DNA of 64,000 nt from the NCBI GenBank assembly GCA_018004935.1, contig JAGNBF010000030.1:1-64000 (forward strand). Direction: 5' to 3'. Source of the stretch: Chloroflexota bacterium. Its GTDB lineage: Bacteria > Chloroflexota > Anaerolineae > Promineifilales > Promineifilaceae. This document shows, piece by piece, positions 25,266-33,663 of this stretch. Made by a program: the position numbers and the translations under genes. Position 1 is the first letter of the stretch, and each line of letters starts with the position of its first letter. A model generated the notes under the pieces. The model was not told the DNA's origin. It did not search any database and worked only from the letters and a program-made list of their open reading frames with translations.

Positions 25266-25318
25266 GCCCTTACTGCTTATCCTTATCCCAATTACAGCGA
25301 TTACCGGGTAATTTTTTG

Positions 25319-25435
25319 GCTCTTTGGAAATGCAGGGGGTTGACACCAGATGTACGGGCAGGCACGAGGCCTGCCCGGTATGGGGCAACCACAAGGGTTG
25401 CCCGTACTCTACGAAATCCCGAAAACCCAAATTTT
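25319..25435. repeat. Dispersed palindromic repeat (family A)
   Basis: Starts TCTTTGGAAATGCAGGGGG and ends CCACGAAATCCCGAAAACCC-like sequence, with GTACGGGC...GCCCGTAC inside. It follows the last shell gene. Confidence 0.8.
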
Positions 25436-25471
25436 TCTGTCTCAGAGTTCCCCACCCATTGAAATAATAAT

Positions 25472-25507
25472 AAGACCCTAAAGGTTCCTAAAAACCTTTA
25501 GGGTCTT
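25472..25507. terminator. Hairpin ending the BMC locus
   Basis: Perfect 15-bp stem AAGACCCTAAAGGTT / AACCTTTAGGGTCTT with a 6-base loop. The trailing sequence TAATTAG is only moderately T-rich. It separates the converging shell operon and the acidic-protein gene. Confidence 0.7.
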
Positions 25508-25548
25508 AATTAGATCGCTATTTTTAGACGGTTACTGGAGCTTCGTCC

Positions 25549-25598
25549 TAAGCGTTCAGTTACCCGCCCGGCGGATGAACTGCACCACTGAACGGTTA
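25549..25598. repeat. Minimal copy of the TAAGCGTTCAGT element
   Basis: TAAGCGTTCAGT and ACTGAACGGTTA are inverted ends only 50 bases apart. The last three bases of the right end supply the TAA stop codon of the acidic-protein gene on the minus strand. Confidence 0.75.
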
Positions 25599-25895
25599 TG
25601 CTTCGTCTTCGTCTTCATCATCAAAATATTCTGATTCGTCAAATTCATCATCAACCGATAAATTGCGAATGGAAATGGTGATGTCGGGCATCGCCTCCAT
25701 ATCCTCTTCTTCGCCCCAGATCGCTTCGATTTCGTCCAACACAGATTCGTAGGCAATCGCATACATATCAATCGCGCCTAAAGTATCGGCGTCGGCCGCA
25801 TCAATGCTGATGAGAGCGCTGGCTCCCCCTTCGCGTGTTTCGCCAGAAGCGTAGCGAATGCCAAAGCTATATTCAAATTCAATTGCGTATCCCAT
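25596..25895 (-). CDS. Small acidic protein of unknown function
   Basis: 99 residues with a good AAGGAG ribosome binding site. The N-terminal 60 residues look like a small alpha/beta domain (YAIEFEYSFGIRYASG...), and the last 20 residues are nearly all Asp/Glu. No family is recognised. The stop codon lies in the end of a mobile repeat, so the acidic tail could have been different before insertion. It points toward the BMC locus and is separately transcribed. Confidence 0.75.
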   Translation of the reverse strand: MGYAIEFEYSFGIRYASGETREGGASALISIDAADADTLGAIDMYAIAYESVLDEIEAIWGEEEDMEAMPDITISIRNLSVDDEFDESEYFDDEDEDEA

Positions 25896-26159
25896 GATAG
25901 TGTCTCCTTAAAAGGGTGTAAATTGGCTGGCCACACAGCCGTTTCAGCCAGAAGCACAGTCGGTTGGCAGAACTATCGGTACCCGATTGCCCTTTTGTCT
26001 TTTCTGTGCCTGACGTAAAGTCTGTTTTTCAGCGAGGGGGATTATAGTGACAAGCAGGCAAGAAACAAAAATTTCTGATGTGACTCTGACAGGTACAGGT
26101 TTTGTCGGTTGTGTTGGAGCAAATGGGGCGGGGGAAATCCAGGGAACAATCGCTCAGGG
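25896..26159. other. Divergent intergenic region
   Basis: Separates the acidic-protein gene from the SPFH gene. No gene or repeat was recognised apart from promoters at the right edge. Confidence 0.5.
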
Positions 26160-26187
26160 TTGACTTTAGGGGTGAATGGCGTATAAT
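26160..26187 (+). promoter_or_regulatory. Sigma-70 promoter of the SPFH gene
   Basis: TTGACT (26160-26165), 16-base spacer, TATAAT (26182-26187). It is directly followed by a dyad operator. Confidence 0.75.
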
Positions 26188-26188
26188 G

Positions 26189-26211
26189 ATTAGTGTATTT
26201 AATACACTAAT
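26189..26211 (+). promoter_or_regulatory. Operator-like dyad overlapping the transcription start
   Basis: ATTAGTGTATT and AATACACTAAT are perfect 11-bp arms around one T. The shape (TTAGTGTATT-n-AATACACTAA) resembles operators of small GntR/YtrA or TetR-like repressors. Lying just after the -10, it would block initiation. No such repressor gene is adjacent. Confidence 0.65.
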
Positions 26212-26241
26212 GATGATTTAGGATTTTTCAGGAGACAAGGC

Positions 26242-27255
26242 ATGTTTGGCATTCAGTACCTCAAAAGTGGTCCGACACAATATGTGATTCATTATCAACG
26301 CGGCCGCGTTCAGCATAAGGGCGCAGGTCAGGCGTTTTTCTATTACAAACCAACTTCGTCTATAGCGGTTGTCCCCATCAGTAGTACCGATGCGCCTTTT
26401 ATCTTTAACGAAGGCACGAGCGATTTCCAGGCGGTAACGGTTCAAGGGCAACTGACTTACCGGATCACCAACCCAGAACTGGTGGCCTCGTTGCTGGATT
26501 ACACCATTACTGATTCACCTGATAAACATAACAGCGATGATCCAGAGAAGCTCTCACAGCGGTTGGTTAATTTGGCGCAGGTGTTGACAAGAGCGGAAAT
26601 TCAGACGCGGCCGCTACGCGATGCCTTGCGTGCCTCTGATGAGATTGCCCGGACAGTGTTAGAACAGCTTAGCCAGAGTGAAGCGATGAAAGCGCTCGGT
26701 GTTGAAATGTTGACCTTTGCCGTACTGGCCATTAAACCTTCGCCAGAGATGTCTCGCGCTTTGGAAGCGGAAGCCCGGGAACTGTTGCTCCAACAGGCGG
26801 ATAATGCCATTTATGACCGGCGTAACTCAGCTGTAGAGCAGGAACGACGTATCAAAGAAAATGAATTGAACACAGAAATTGCGGTAGAAACAAAGAAGCG
26901 GCAAATTCGGGAAACGAAGGTGGCGGCTGACCTGGCGGTAGAAGCGAAGGAACAGGAAATCCGCGAGGCGCGGCTTAATGGGCAAATTCGCCTGGAAGCG
27001 GAACGGCAAAAGCTGGTAGAAGCGGAGACGGCCAATGCCCGTGCCCAGGCCGATGTGCAGGCCTATGCGGTAGAAGCCACATTGCGGCCGCTGGCCCAAC
27101 TTGATGCACAAACCTTGCAACTCCTGGCGATGCAAACGGCCGATCCCCGCCTGATGGTGACGCAGGCCCTCAAGCAAATGGCCGAAAATGCCGGTAAGAT
27201 CGGTCAGTTGAACATTTCGCCCGACTTGTTAGAGATGTTATTGCAGAAGAAATAG
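26242..27255 (+). CDS. SPFH/Band 7 domain protein, cytoplasmic type
   Basis: 337 residues. The SPFH domain is at about 20-200 (VQGQLTYRITNPELVASLL...TVLEQL...GVEMLTFAVLAIKPSPEM), followed by a long charged coiled coil (about 195-285, Arg/Glu/Lys/Ala rich) and a short C-terminal helix domain. There is no N-terminal membrane helix, unlike flotillins. Such proteins form oligomeric scaffolds. It has its own promoter, dyad operator and AGGAG site. The NAD-kinase-like gene follows after 259 bases on the same strand. The function of this soluble subfamily is unknown. Confidence 0.88.
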   Translation: MFGIQYLKSGPTQYVIHYQRGRVQHKGAGQAFFYYKPTSSIAVVPISSTDAPFIFNEGTSDFQAVTVQGQLTYRITNPELVASLLDYTITDSPDKHNSDDPEKLSQRLVNLAQVLTRAEIQTRPLRDALRASDEIARTVLEQLSQSEAMKALGVEMLTFAVLAIKPSPEMSRALEAEARELLLQQADNAIYDRRNSAVEQERRIKENELNTEIAVETKKRQIRETKVAADLAVEAKEQEIREARLNGQIRLEAERQKLVEAETANARAQADVQAYAVEATLRPLAQLDAQTLQLLAMQTADPRLMVTQALKQMAENAGKIGQLNISPDLLEMLLQKK

Positions 27256-27321
27256 AAGTCAGTGGGCGAGTGAACGCATAAGTCAGAGAGCCATTCATTC
27301 ACTCGCCACGCACCATTTATG

Positions 27322-27488
27322 GTAAGCGTTCGGTTGGGTTACATCAGCGGATTAAGCATTGGAGTTTAGAGTTTAGAGCTAGAGCTAGAGGGTTTTCCAG
27401 AGTAATTCCCTCTAGCTCTAAACTCCAGTTTCTAAATTCGTTGAAGTCATCCAAAATGGCCTAAAATCGTCTCTGAACTGAACGGATA
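27322..27488. repeat. TAAGCGTTC element carrying a GAGCTAGAG hairpin
   Basis: Ends TAAGCGTTCGGT and ACTGAACGGATA. The middle (27361-27424) holds a long hairpin GAGTTTAGAGCTAGAG...CTCTAGCTCTAAACTC. It lies between the SPFH and NAD-kinase-like genes. Confidence 0.65.
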
Positions 27489-27514
27489 CCCCTTTACGTA
27501 AACACCCCACGCCT

Positions 27515-28441
27515 ATGTACGAAAAAATTGTGTTGGTTACCCGGAAAACACGGTTGGAAGAGTTGGTGGAGCGGTTTAACACGCGGCCGCAGGCCCGTTT
27601 CTACATTGAACACAGTGGCGGCGACTTTACCCTGTATGAGCGTGAACATGAAACCTATCATCAGGCCCTCACCACTTTGCGTGGTCATTTGCAGGGTCTG
27701 CTCAAAATGCAGGTCATCGAACGCAGTTTTTTACCGAACTTTCTCTTTGCCGCAACTGATCTGGTGGTGACGATTGGCATTGATGGCCTGGTTGTCAACA
27801 CGGCAAAATATCTGGATGGGCAACCTCTGGTAGCGGTGAATCCTGACCCCAAACATATTGATGGTGTTTTGTTACCTTTTAAGGTGGCTCAGGTGCAGGC
27901 AACGGTGCGGAAGGTGTTGCACAACCAGGCCAAAATCCGGGCTATCACCATGGCTGAGGCCAGCCTTAATGATGGTCAGCGGTTACTGGCCTTCAATGAT
28001 CTATTTATTGGGCGGCAGGATCATGTGTCGGCACGGTATCAGATCACTTTTGCCGGACAACAGGAGAAGCATTCATCAAGTGGCATTATTGTCTCAACCG
28101 GGGCCGGGGCTACGGGCTGGTTGAGTAGCTTGTTTAATATGGCGAATGGGCTGTGGCGGGGTTTTGCCGGGGAACAGGGAACCTTAGCGCGGCCGCAACT
28201 TACCTGGGAGTCAAACGAGCTGTATTTTGTGGTGCGGGAACCGTTTGTGAGCAAAACATCAGGGGCGGGGGTGGTTTGCGGCCGCGTAACCCCCGACTCC
28301 CTTCTCCAGCTAGAATCTAACATGCCCGAAGGTGGCGTCATTTTCAGCGATGGCGTAGCGGCCGATTATCTGGCTTTCAACGCGGGCACCCAGGCCACCA
28401 TTGGCCTGGCCCGCCAGAAGACGCAGTTGGTCGTGGCTTAA
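27515..28441 (+). CDS. NAD-kinase-like protein with altered GGDG motif
   Basis: 308 residues resembling the ATP-NAD kinase/diacylglycerol kinase-like fold: a nucleotide-binding N-terminal half with LVVTIGIDGLVVNTAKYL in place of the usual GGDGTxL, and a beta-rich C-terminal half with the conserved GIIVSTGAGATGW (NAD kinase: T-x-T-G-S-T-A-Y). The first Gly-Asp of GGDG reads Ile-Asp, so catalysis is uncertain. Known relatives are annotated as sugar kinase/ATP-NAD kinase-like and are often next to SPFH genes. Three GCGGCCGC octamers lie in it. Confidence 0.78.
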   Translation: MYEKIVLVTRKTRLEELVERFNTRPQARFYIEHSGGDFTLYEREHETYHQALTTLRGHLQGLLKMQVIERSFLPNFLFAATDLVVTIGIDGLVVNTAKYLDGQPLVAVNPDPKHIDGVLLPFKVAQVQATVRKVLHNQAKIRAITMAEASLNDGQRLLAFNDLFIGRQDHVSARYQITFAGQQEKHSSSGIIVSTGAGATGWLSSLFNMANGLWRGFAGEQGTLARPQLTWESNELYFVVREPFVSKTSGAGVVCGRVTPDSLLQLESNMPEGGVIFSDGVAADYLAFNAGTQATIGLARQKTQLVVA

Positions 28442-28515
28442 AATTCTAGCCCGACCTGTGCGTCTCTGGCATGGGTTTTCAGGAAAAACTGGGACGAGGC
28501 TTGTGGGTTAATGTA

Positions 28516-28635
28516 CTATAGACCTCAAGATAATGATTTTGGGTACGGGCTGGCCTTGTGCCTGCCCTACCACGAGAGGGCAATCACACACAAGGGTTGC
28601 CCGTACAGGCAAAATCTTTTTCTTGAAAACTATAG
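28516..28635. repeat. Dispersed repeat with CTATAG ends (family B)
   Basis: Imperfect terminal inverted repeats begin CTATAGACCTCAAGATAATGATTTTG and, on the other strand, CTATAGTTTTCAAGAAAAAGATTTTG in shortened form. The GTACGGGCTGGCC hairpin lies inside. The last CTATAG overlaps the globin gene and provides its TAG stop. A second copy is at 43144-43245. Confidence 0.75.
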
Positions 28636-29046
28636 AACCGCTTCGCTGGCGGCTTCCTGCATTAACCCACTCAACAAACCGAAGGCACTCCCCCAGGCGG
28701 CGGCTACTTCTGGAGTGTAAGCCGTACCCAGCCCCCTTTCCAGGGTCCAAAGCAGGGCTTCGCCAACGGTGGTGTAATGTTCCGGCTGAACCCCGTAGTT
28801 CGCGTGGCGCTGGCCCAAATTACGCACAGCCGGGATGATTTTTTCCGGGTTATTGAGGCCAGAGACGACTAGTTTGAGACTGGACATAAGCTTTTCGCCC
28901 TGAGATTTCAGGTCACTTTTGAAAAGCGGCCGCAAGGCAGGATCTAATTCAAATAATCGCGCATAAAACAGCCCCGCCGCCGTTTCCGCAATCGGTTCAA
29001 CCAGACTAAAAGATTGTTGTAGGGTGTGGATTTCTTGACTGTTCAT
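28630..29046 (-). CDS. Single-domain bacterial globin (Vitreoscilla/flavohemoglobin type)
   Basis: 138 residues, the normal length of a 3-over-3 globin. Seen: LVEPIAETAAGLFYARLFELDP with the B10 Tyr (Y28), the CD-region LRPLFKSDLKSQGEKLM, and the proximal heme His in GQRHANYGV (H81), with EHYTTVGEALLWTLE afterwards. There is no FAD/NAD reductase domain, so it binds oxygen or nitric oxide without being a full flavohemoglobin. It stands alone. The stop codon lies inside an inserted repeat, so the C-terminus may be slightly altered. Confidence 0.93.
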   Translation of the reverse strand: MNSQEIHTLQQSFSLVEPIAETAAGLFYARLFELDPALRPLFKSDLKSQGEKLMSSLKLVVSGLNNPEKIIPAVRNLGQRHANYGVQPEHYTTVGEALLWTLERGLGTAYTPEVAAAWGSAFGLLSGLMQEAASEAVL

Positions 29047-29315
29047 TCTATGCTCCTTGTGCTGAATTTCTCTTCCACTTTAGCCCTCTACCGTTACAAG
29101 AACGTTTCAAGCTTTGTTAGGGCGGTTGGTAAGTGTTCAGTTGGGTTACATCAACGGATTAAGAAACAAACGGATTTTCCAGAGGTCGCCTTTAATCCGT
29201 TCTTTTCTATACTTACCACGGTCATAAAGTGACATTTTGTTAGCGGCAACAGATTGGTAGGTTTGGACTGGAGACTCATCCCCCTTCGATCCCAGAGGGA
29301 AGGGGGGAAACCCAA

Positions 29316-29355
29316 CGGCGCGGTTTGGCGAGCGTCCGCTCGCCAAACCGCGCCG
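29316..29355. repeat. 19-bp perfect palindrome with TC loop
   Basis: CGGCGCGGTTTGGCGAGCG pairs with its complement around TC. The central GCG-TC-CGC matches the other palindromes of this group while the outer stem differs. Confidence 0.85.
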
Positions 29356-29394
29356 AAAAAAGTTCCCCGCCCCTGGGGGCGGGGAACTTTTTCT

Positions 29395-29436
29395 CATATC
29401 ATTTTTCGTGGGCGTCCGCCCACGAAAAATGATATG
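29395..29436. repeat. 20-bp perfect palindrome with TC loop
   Basis: CATATCATTTTTCGTGGGCG pairs with its complement around TC. It lies 40 bases after the preceding palindrome, the two flanking a GTTCCCCGCCCC hairpin. Confidence 0.85.
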
Positions 29437-29515
29437 AATGGGGTTTTCCCTGCCCGTTCTCGCTGAGAGCGCAGGGGGATGGATCTTTCGCTATGCCTGT
29501 ATTATTTTGGAAAAA

Positions 29516-29632
29516 GGGTTTTGGGGATTTCGTGGGGTACGGGCAACCCTTGTGGTTGCCCCACACTGGGCAGGCACAAGGCCAGCCCCTACAGTTGGTG
29601 TCAACCCCCTGAATTCCCAAAAAGCCTGGAAA
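29516..29632. repeat. Dispersed palindromic repeat (family A), reverse orientation
   Basis: Reads GGGATTTCGTGGGGTACGGG, CAACCCTTGTGGTTGCCCC, AGGCACAAGGCCAGCC and GTGTCAACCCCCTGAATTCCC. Confidence 0.8.
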
Positions 29633-29895
29633 AATTCAAAAAACCGTTGCCCGCCAAGAGCACGCTCGAAAAATGGCCCAACCCGTAGAACAGCCTTTCA
29701 GGCTGTTCGCCCTACACATCCTCGAGGGCTGAGCTTTGCCGAAGCCCGGCTCCGCCTATAGAGCGCACAGCCTGGAAAGGCTGTGCTACGCCCAGTTGAC
29801 GGCCGGGCGACCTCGGCATTTTTAGACGTTCAGGCCAAATTGAGAATTGCTGGATTGGTTGAAAGGATGTTGACAACGGGATACAGTTTGTCACC

Positions 29896-30741
29896 ATGCC
29901 ATCAAACAATCACAATAACTTTCTCATTGGAATGAACGCCCGGCTATTCCCACAAAACTGGCGGCCGGTGCGTGATGAAATCGCTTTTGCGCACCAATAT
30001 GGTTTCCAGGCCATCCAACTGCCCGGCCCAGAGCAGGGGCTGGATAGGGAACGGCTGGGGGCTTCGCTGGCTGATGTGGCTCAGTGGTTACAAGAGACAG
30101 GGATACAGGCGGTGATGGAAATGGCGGTGACGGTGGATGTCCGCGGCCGCACGGCCAACAACCAGTCCCCTCTCGATGTTCTTTATGCTAACCTGCCCGC
30201 CATCACCACCCTCAACATCAACCCTGTTCACTGGCACCTTGTCCTTCCTCGCGCCACTCCCCCGGCGGATGTCACTCTTTTTGAGGCTAACATCCTGACA
30301 ACGCTGGCTGAAGCCGTCACCGTCGCCCAACAACACGGCTTCCAATTTGGTTTGGAGCACAACGGCGCAGATATTCCCCCGTTTCACCGTTCGGAAAGCT
30401 GTCGCCAAGCCATCACCGCCGTGGCGGGCTTGGGCTTTGTCTGGGATTTCAACCATTTTGTCGCCGCTGAGTTGACGGCCTATCGTCCCTTGATTCCGCG
30501 TATGCAAATGCTCCACATCTCTGATGCCCCGGCCGATGAGACAAATCACCATTTGCCGTTAGGCCAGGGCGCGATAGATGTGGTAACTTATTGCCAGGCC
30601 TTGCGTGAGGGCGGTTTCTGTGGCCCCGCCATTTTGGAAATAGGCGGCACGAAGAAATCTGGTGGCTTTGGTAAAGATACGGACGAAGCGTTGCTGGATT
30701 CGGCGCGGCGATTGCGCCAGGCTTGGGAAGCGGTAGCCTGA
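29896..30741 (+). CDS. Sugar-phosphate isomerase/epimerase-like TIM barrel (AP_endonuc_2)
   Basis: 281 residues of the xylose isomerase-like TIM-barrel superfamily. Visible are an N-terminal strand with Asn-Ala-Arg-Leu-Phe, EMAVTVDVRG, FGLEHNGAD (metal-ligand Glu), FVWDFNHFVAAE (Asp/His ligands), MLHISDAPAD and a terminal PAILEIGG (Glu). The set of Glu/Asp/His ligands suggests one or two divalent metals. The substrate (a sugar, inositol or sugar phosphate) cannot be told. The FAD-linked oxidase gene follows after 23 bases, so both may act in one catabolic route. Confidence 0.85.
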   Translation: MPSNNHNNFLIGMNARLFPQNWRPVRDEIAFAHQYGFQAIQLPGPEQGLDRERLGASLADVAQWLQETGIQAVMEMAVTVDVRGRTANNQSPLDVLYANLPAITTLNINPVHWHLVLPRATPPADVTLFEANILTTLAEAVTVAQQHGFQFGLEHNGADIPPFHRSESCRQAITAVAGLGFVWDFNHFVAAELTAYRPLIPRMQMLHISDAPADETNHHLPLGQGAIDVVTYCQALREGGFCGPAILEIGGTKKSGGFGKDTDEALLDSARRLRQAWEAVA

Positions 30742-30764
30742 TTCAGCGTGAGGTATAAGCAACT

Positions 30765-32150
30765 ATGATGACCTTTAACCCTGTAACACCGGAAATACTG
30801 ACCCAATTAACCGCTATTGTGGGGGCAAATGGTCTGACCACTGCCTCCGTAGAGCGGCAGTTGCGTGCCAAAGATCAATCTTACCAACCACCTCATCTGG
30901 CCGAGGTGGTAATCTGGCCGGAAACGTCTGCTCAGGTGGCGGCTATTCTGCGTCTGGCACATGAGGCGCTGATTCCTGTAACGCCCTGGGGTGTAGGCAC
31001 GTCCCTGGAAGGGAACCCTATCCCGCTTTGTGGGGGTATTTGCCTCTCGACAGAACGGATGAACCGAATTGTGGCCTTACATGTGGATGATTTTCAGGTG
31101 ACGGTTCAGCCAGGTGTGCCTTATAAAGATCTGAACAAGTATCTGGCTCCGCATGGATTGTTTTTTCCGCCGGATCCGGGGGCAAATGCGACGATTGGGG
31201 GGATGTTAGCCAATAATGCCGCCGGGATTCGGACGGTGCGGTATGGGGCCAGCAAAGATAATGTCTTGCAGATGCAGGTGGCTATGGCGGATGGTCGCCT
31301 TATTCAGGTGGGATCCCGCTCGATCAAACAGGCTTCTGGTTATGATTTGTTGCACTTGTTTGTCGGCAGTGAGGGAACGCTGGGGGTTATTACCGAGGCT
31401 ACTCTTAAATTGACCCCTGTACCCAATCTGATGAGCGCGGTGGTGGCTGGTTTTTCCCATGTGAATGCGGCTGTGCAGACAGTGGTGGCGGTGCGGGGGA
31501 GTGGCGTTGGGGTAGCCGCGCTAGAATTTATAGATGCGAATAACGCCCGGATGTTGAGTCAGGAGCCGGGTGTAAAGCTGGGGGAACAGCCAACCCTGTT
31601 TATGGAATTACACGCCACCCATCATGAAACGTTAGAGGCAGAATTGGCGATGGTGCGAGAAATTTGTGTAGAGATGGGAGCGGTTTCGTTTCGGGCTACG
31701 ACGGATAATGCCGAACGGATGCATCTCTGGCACGCCCGGCATGCGGCCTTTGAGATTGCTGTGCGCAATCATCCTGGCAAAGAATGGGTGGTGATGGATG
31801 TGGCTGTGCCTATTTCGGTTTATCCGGCGATGGTGGGTTATGTAGAAGAGGCACTGGCGGAACATGGGGTAATTGGTTATCTGATTGGCCATGCCGGGGA
31901 TGGTAACTTGCATTTGTTGTTACCGTTTGGGGACGCGGCCGCGTACACTCAGGCTATGTGTGCCAATGAAGCGATTGTCCATAAGGCCATTGCCCTGGGT
32001 GGAACTGCTACCGGTGAACATGGGGTGGGGGTAGGTAAAGCCAAATTTATGCCTTATGAACATGGTGCGGCCTTAGAGGTGATGTGGGTGATTAAGCAGG
32101 CGCTTGATCCCCAAGGTATTCTGAATCCGGGCAAAATATTTCCTGCCTGA
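30765..32150 (+). CDS. FAD-linked oxidase of the GlcD/D-lactate dehydrogenase family
   Basis: 461 residues. The PP-loop/VAO-type FAD domain has VTPWGVGTSLEGN, FFPPDPGANATIGGMLANNAAGIRTVRYG and GSEGTLGVITEATLKLTP. The C-terminal FAD-oxidase domain ends in GHAGDGNLHLL, GTATGEHGVGVGK and ALDPQGILNPGKIF. Family members oxidise 2-hydroxyacids such as glycolate or D-lactate and pass electrons to quinone or cytochrome c. No separate Fe-S subunit (GlcF) lies alongside. It starts 23 bases after the isomerase gene and is probably co-transcribed with it. Confidence 0.93.
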   Translation: MMTFNPVTPEILTQLTAIVGANGLTTASVERQLRAKDQSYQPPHLAEVVIWPETSAQVAAILRLAHEALIPVTPWGVGTSLEGNPIPLCGGICLSTERMNRIVALHVDDFQVTVQPGVPYKDLNKYLAPHGLFFPPDPGANATIGGMLANNAAGIRTVRYGASKDNVLQMQVAMADGRLIQVGSRSIKQASGYDLLHLFVGSEGTLGVITEATLKLTPVPNLMSAVVAGFSHVNAAVQTVVAVRGSGVGVAALEFIDANNARMLSQEPGVKLGEQPTLFMELHATHHETLEAELAMVREICVEMGAVSFRATTDNAERMHLWHARHAAFEIAVRNHPGKEWVVMDVAVPISVYPAMVGYVEEALAEHGVIGYLIGHAGDGNLHLLLPFGDAAAYTQAMCANEAIVHKAIALGGTATGEHGVGVGKAKFMPYEHGAALEVMWVIKQALDPQGILNPGKIFPA

Positions 32151-32592
32151 TCTTTTTCCCTGGAGTTTAGTAGTAGAGCCAGAGCAATTTCGGCTTAGGA
32201 TTCGCTCAAAATTAAATTGGGTGGCGCAGTCAGGAGACTGTCCACAGCAAATCGCTAAGTTAATTACGAACGATTACTTACTAGTAGTGCGACAGACAAG
32301 ATTTGTCGGTTGGAAGGTGGTGGCACGGTCAGGAGACCGGCCACAGCTATTCGACGGAATAAGTTTGTTGAACTACTAGGCCATAAAGTGACATTTTGTT
32401 TGCGGCCACTGCTGGGGTAAGCCTGGGCTGAAGACCCATTCCCCTACGATTCCCAAGAGGAGCTAGGGGTGAGGGTTAGTTGCCAGAGAAAAGTTGAATT
32501 TCTTGACTGAACGGTTATGAGGAAAATAAAAATTCGTGTAATTCATGGGAAAACCTTCTTAGTTCTGGCTTGTCCAGGTTAGGATACTCTTT
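32151..32592. other. Intergenic repeats before rimI
   Basis: No gene. Two copies of the GGTCAGGAGACCGGCCACAGC family (about 32220-32260 and 32322-32352), a CATAAAGTGACATTTTGTTTGCGGC copy (32383-32408), and an ACTGAACGGTTA element end at 32506-32517. Confidence 0.65.
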
Positions 32593-33129
32593 ATGCTCAA
32601 GGCTCCTCTACCCTGGCAACTCCGCCCTATGCAACTGGCCGATATTGAACCGGTTTTGGTGATCGAGCGGGCATCTTTTCCGACGGCCTGGTCGGCTTCT
32701 GGGTACGAATATGAACTGACCGGTAACGCTGTCGCCCATTATGTGGTGCTGACGGATGAACAGGGAGCAATTGTGGGATATGCCGGTTATTGGCTTCTGG
32801 CGGATGAGTTGCATGTGAGTATTATTGCTGTAGATCCACCTTCTCGCGGCCGCGGCCTGGGTGAATTGCTTCTCCTACAGTTACTCTTTGCGGCCTATGA
32901 TCATGCGGCTGTGTTGGCAACCCTGGAAGTACGGCGCAGTAATGAGGCCGCACAGGCGCTATACCGCAAATATGGTTTTGACCTGGTTGGTTTGCGGCCG
33001 CGGTATTATCACGATACCAATGAAGATGCCTGTATCATGACTGTTTCCCCGCTAGATGAAGCCTATCGTCACCAATTGCTGGATCAATGGCAAACTCACC
33101 AGGAACGTTTACGCTTGAAAACAGCCTGA
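32593..33129 (+). CDS. rimI: Ribosomal-protein-alanine N-acetyltransferase-like GNAT enzyme
   Basis: 178 residues. The GNAT fold shows RPMQLADIEPVLVIERASFPTAWS typical of RimI, the acetyl-CoA pyrophosphate loop SRGRGLGELLL and the C-terminal LEVRRSNEAAQALYRKYGFDLVGLRPRYY. RimI acetylates the N-terminus of ribosomal protein S18, and relatives acetylate other proteins. The tail after residue 155 (charged, about 20 residues) is extra. Two GCGGCCGC octamers sit in the two most conserved motifs. It stands alone between repeat-rich gaps. Confidence 0.9.
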   Translation: MLKAPLPWQLRPMQLADIEPVLVIERASFPTAWSASGYEYELTGNAVAHYVVLTDEQGAIVGYAGYWLLADELHVSIIAVDPPSRGRGLGELLLLQLLFAAYDHAAVLATLEVRRSNEAAQALYRKYGFDLVGLRPRYYHDTNEDACIMTVSPLDEAYRHQLLDQWQTHQERLRLKTA

Positions 33130-33663
33130 CCCGGCCCACCCAAACTCGGGTAATCATTTAGGCATAACAACGGGGGTGTCTCGATCAGGGGGCTGGCCCA
33201 GTAAGGTTTGATTGCCGAAAAATATTGAGTTTTGCCCAAATAAACTGACAAAGGGCATAATCGGACATTTTCTCAGGGAGTGGCGGTTTAGGTCATTCAA
33301 CCATCGCCACACGCCTGATCATCAGGGTGGGAATGGGGCCATGTTTTTGGGACAAAATGTCACTTTATGACCGTGGTGAGTATAAATAATGTGGGTATAG
33401 GTAACTAACTACTGAGACCCTCGGGGGCTGAGCTTGTCGAAGTCCCGTGTTGCCTTCGACAAGCTCAGGTAACGACGGGTGTCAACCCCCTGAATTCGCA
33501 AAGAACCAATATTGTTAAGAAAGCAGTAAACAGCGGCTGATGTTTCGACAACGAAGCAGTGTATAACCATAATAGAGAACCTTTTGGGGGTTGCGCCGCT
33601 AGATGTCGGTAACATACGACGCATTGCCCCAAACATCCAAACCCTATTTCTGAGGAAAGCAAG
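33130..33663. other. 534-base gap with repeats
   Basis: No gene. AAAATGTCACTTTATGACCGTGG repeat at about 33352-33375, the GAGCTTGTCGAAG...CTTCGACAAGCTC palindrome at about 33428-33472, and a half copy of family A (GTGTCAACCCCCTGAATTCGC) at about 33479-33502. Confidence 0.6.

Larger units (their letters stand above)
29047..29895. other. 849-base gap full of repeats
   Basis: No gene. In order: TAAGTGTTCAGTTGGG half-element (29131), a CATAAAGTGACATTTTGTTAGCGGC repeat (29222), a 19-bp palindrome at 29316-29355, a GTTCCCCGCCCC/GGGGCGGGGAAC hairpin at about 29357-29391, a 20-bp palindrome at 29395-29436, a family A repeat in inverted orientation at about 29516-29632, and CGAGGGCTGAGCTTTGCCGAAG at 29722. 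Confidence 0.7.

Noticed and set aside
29047-29895. Remnant insertion sequence
   Set aside because: No transposase fragment or target duplication was seen; only short palindromic repeats.
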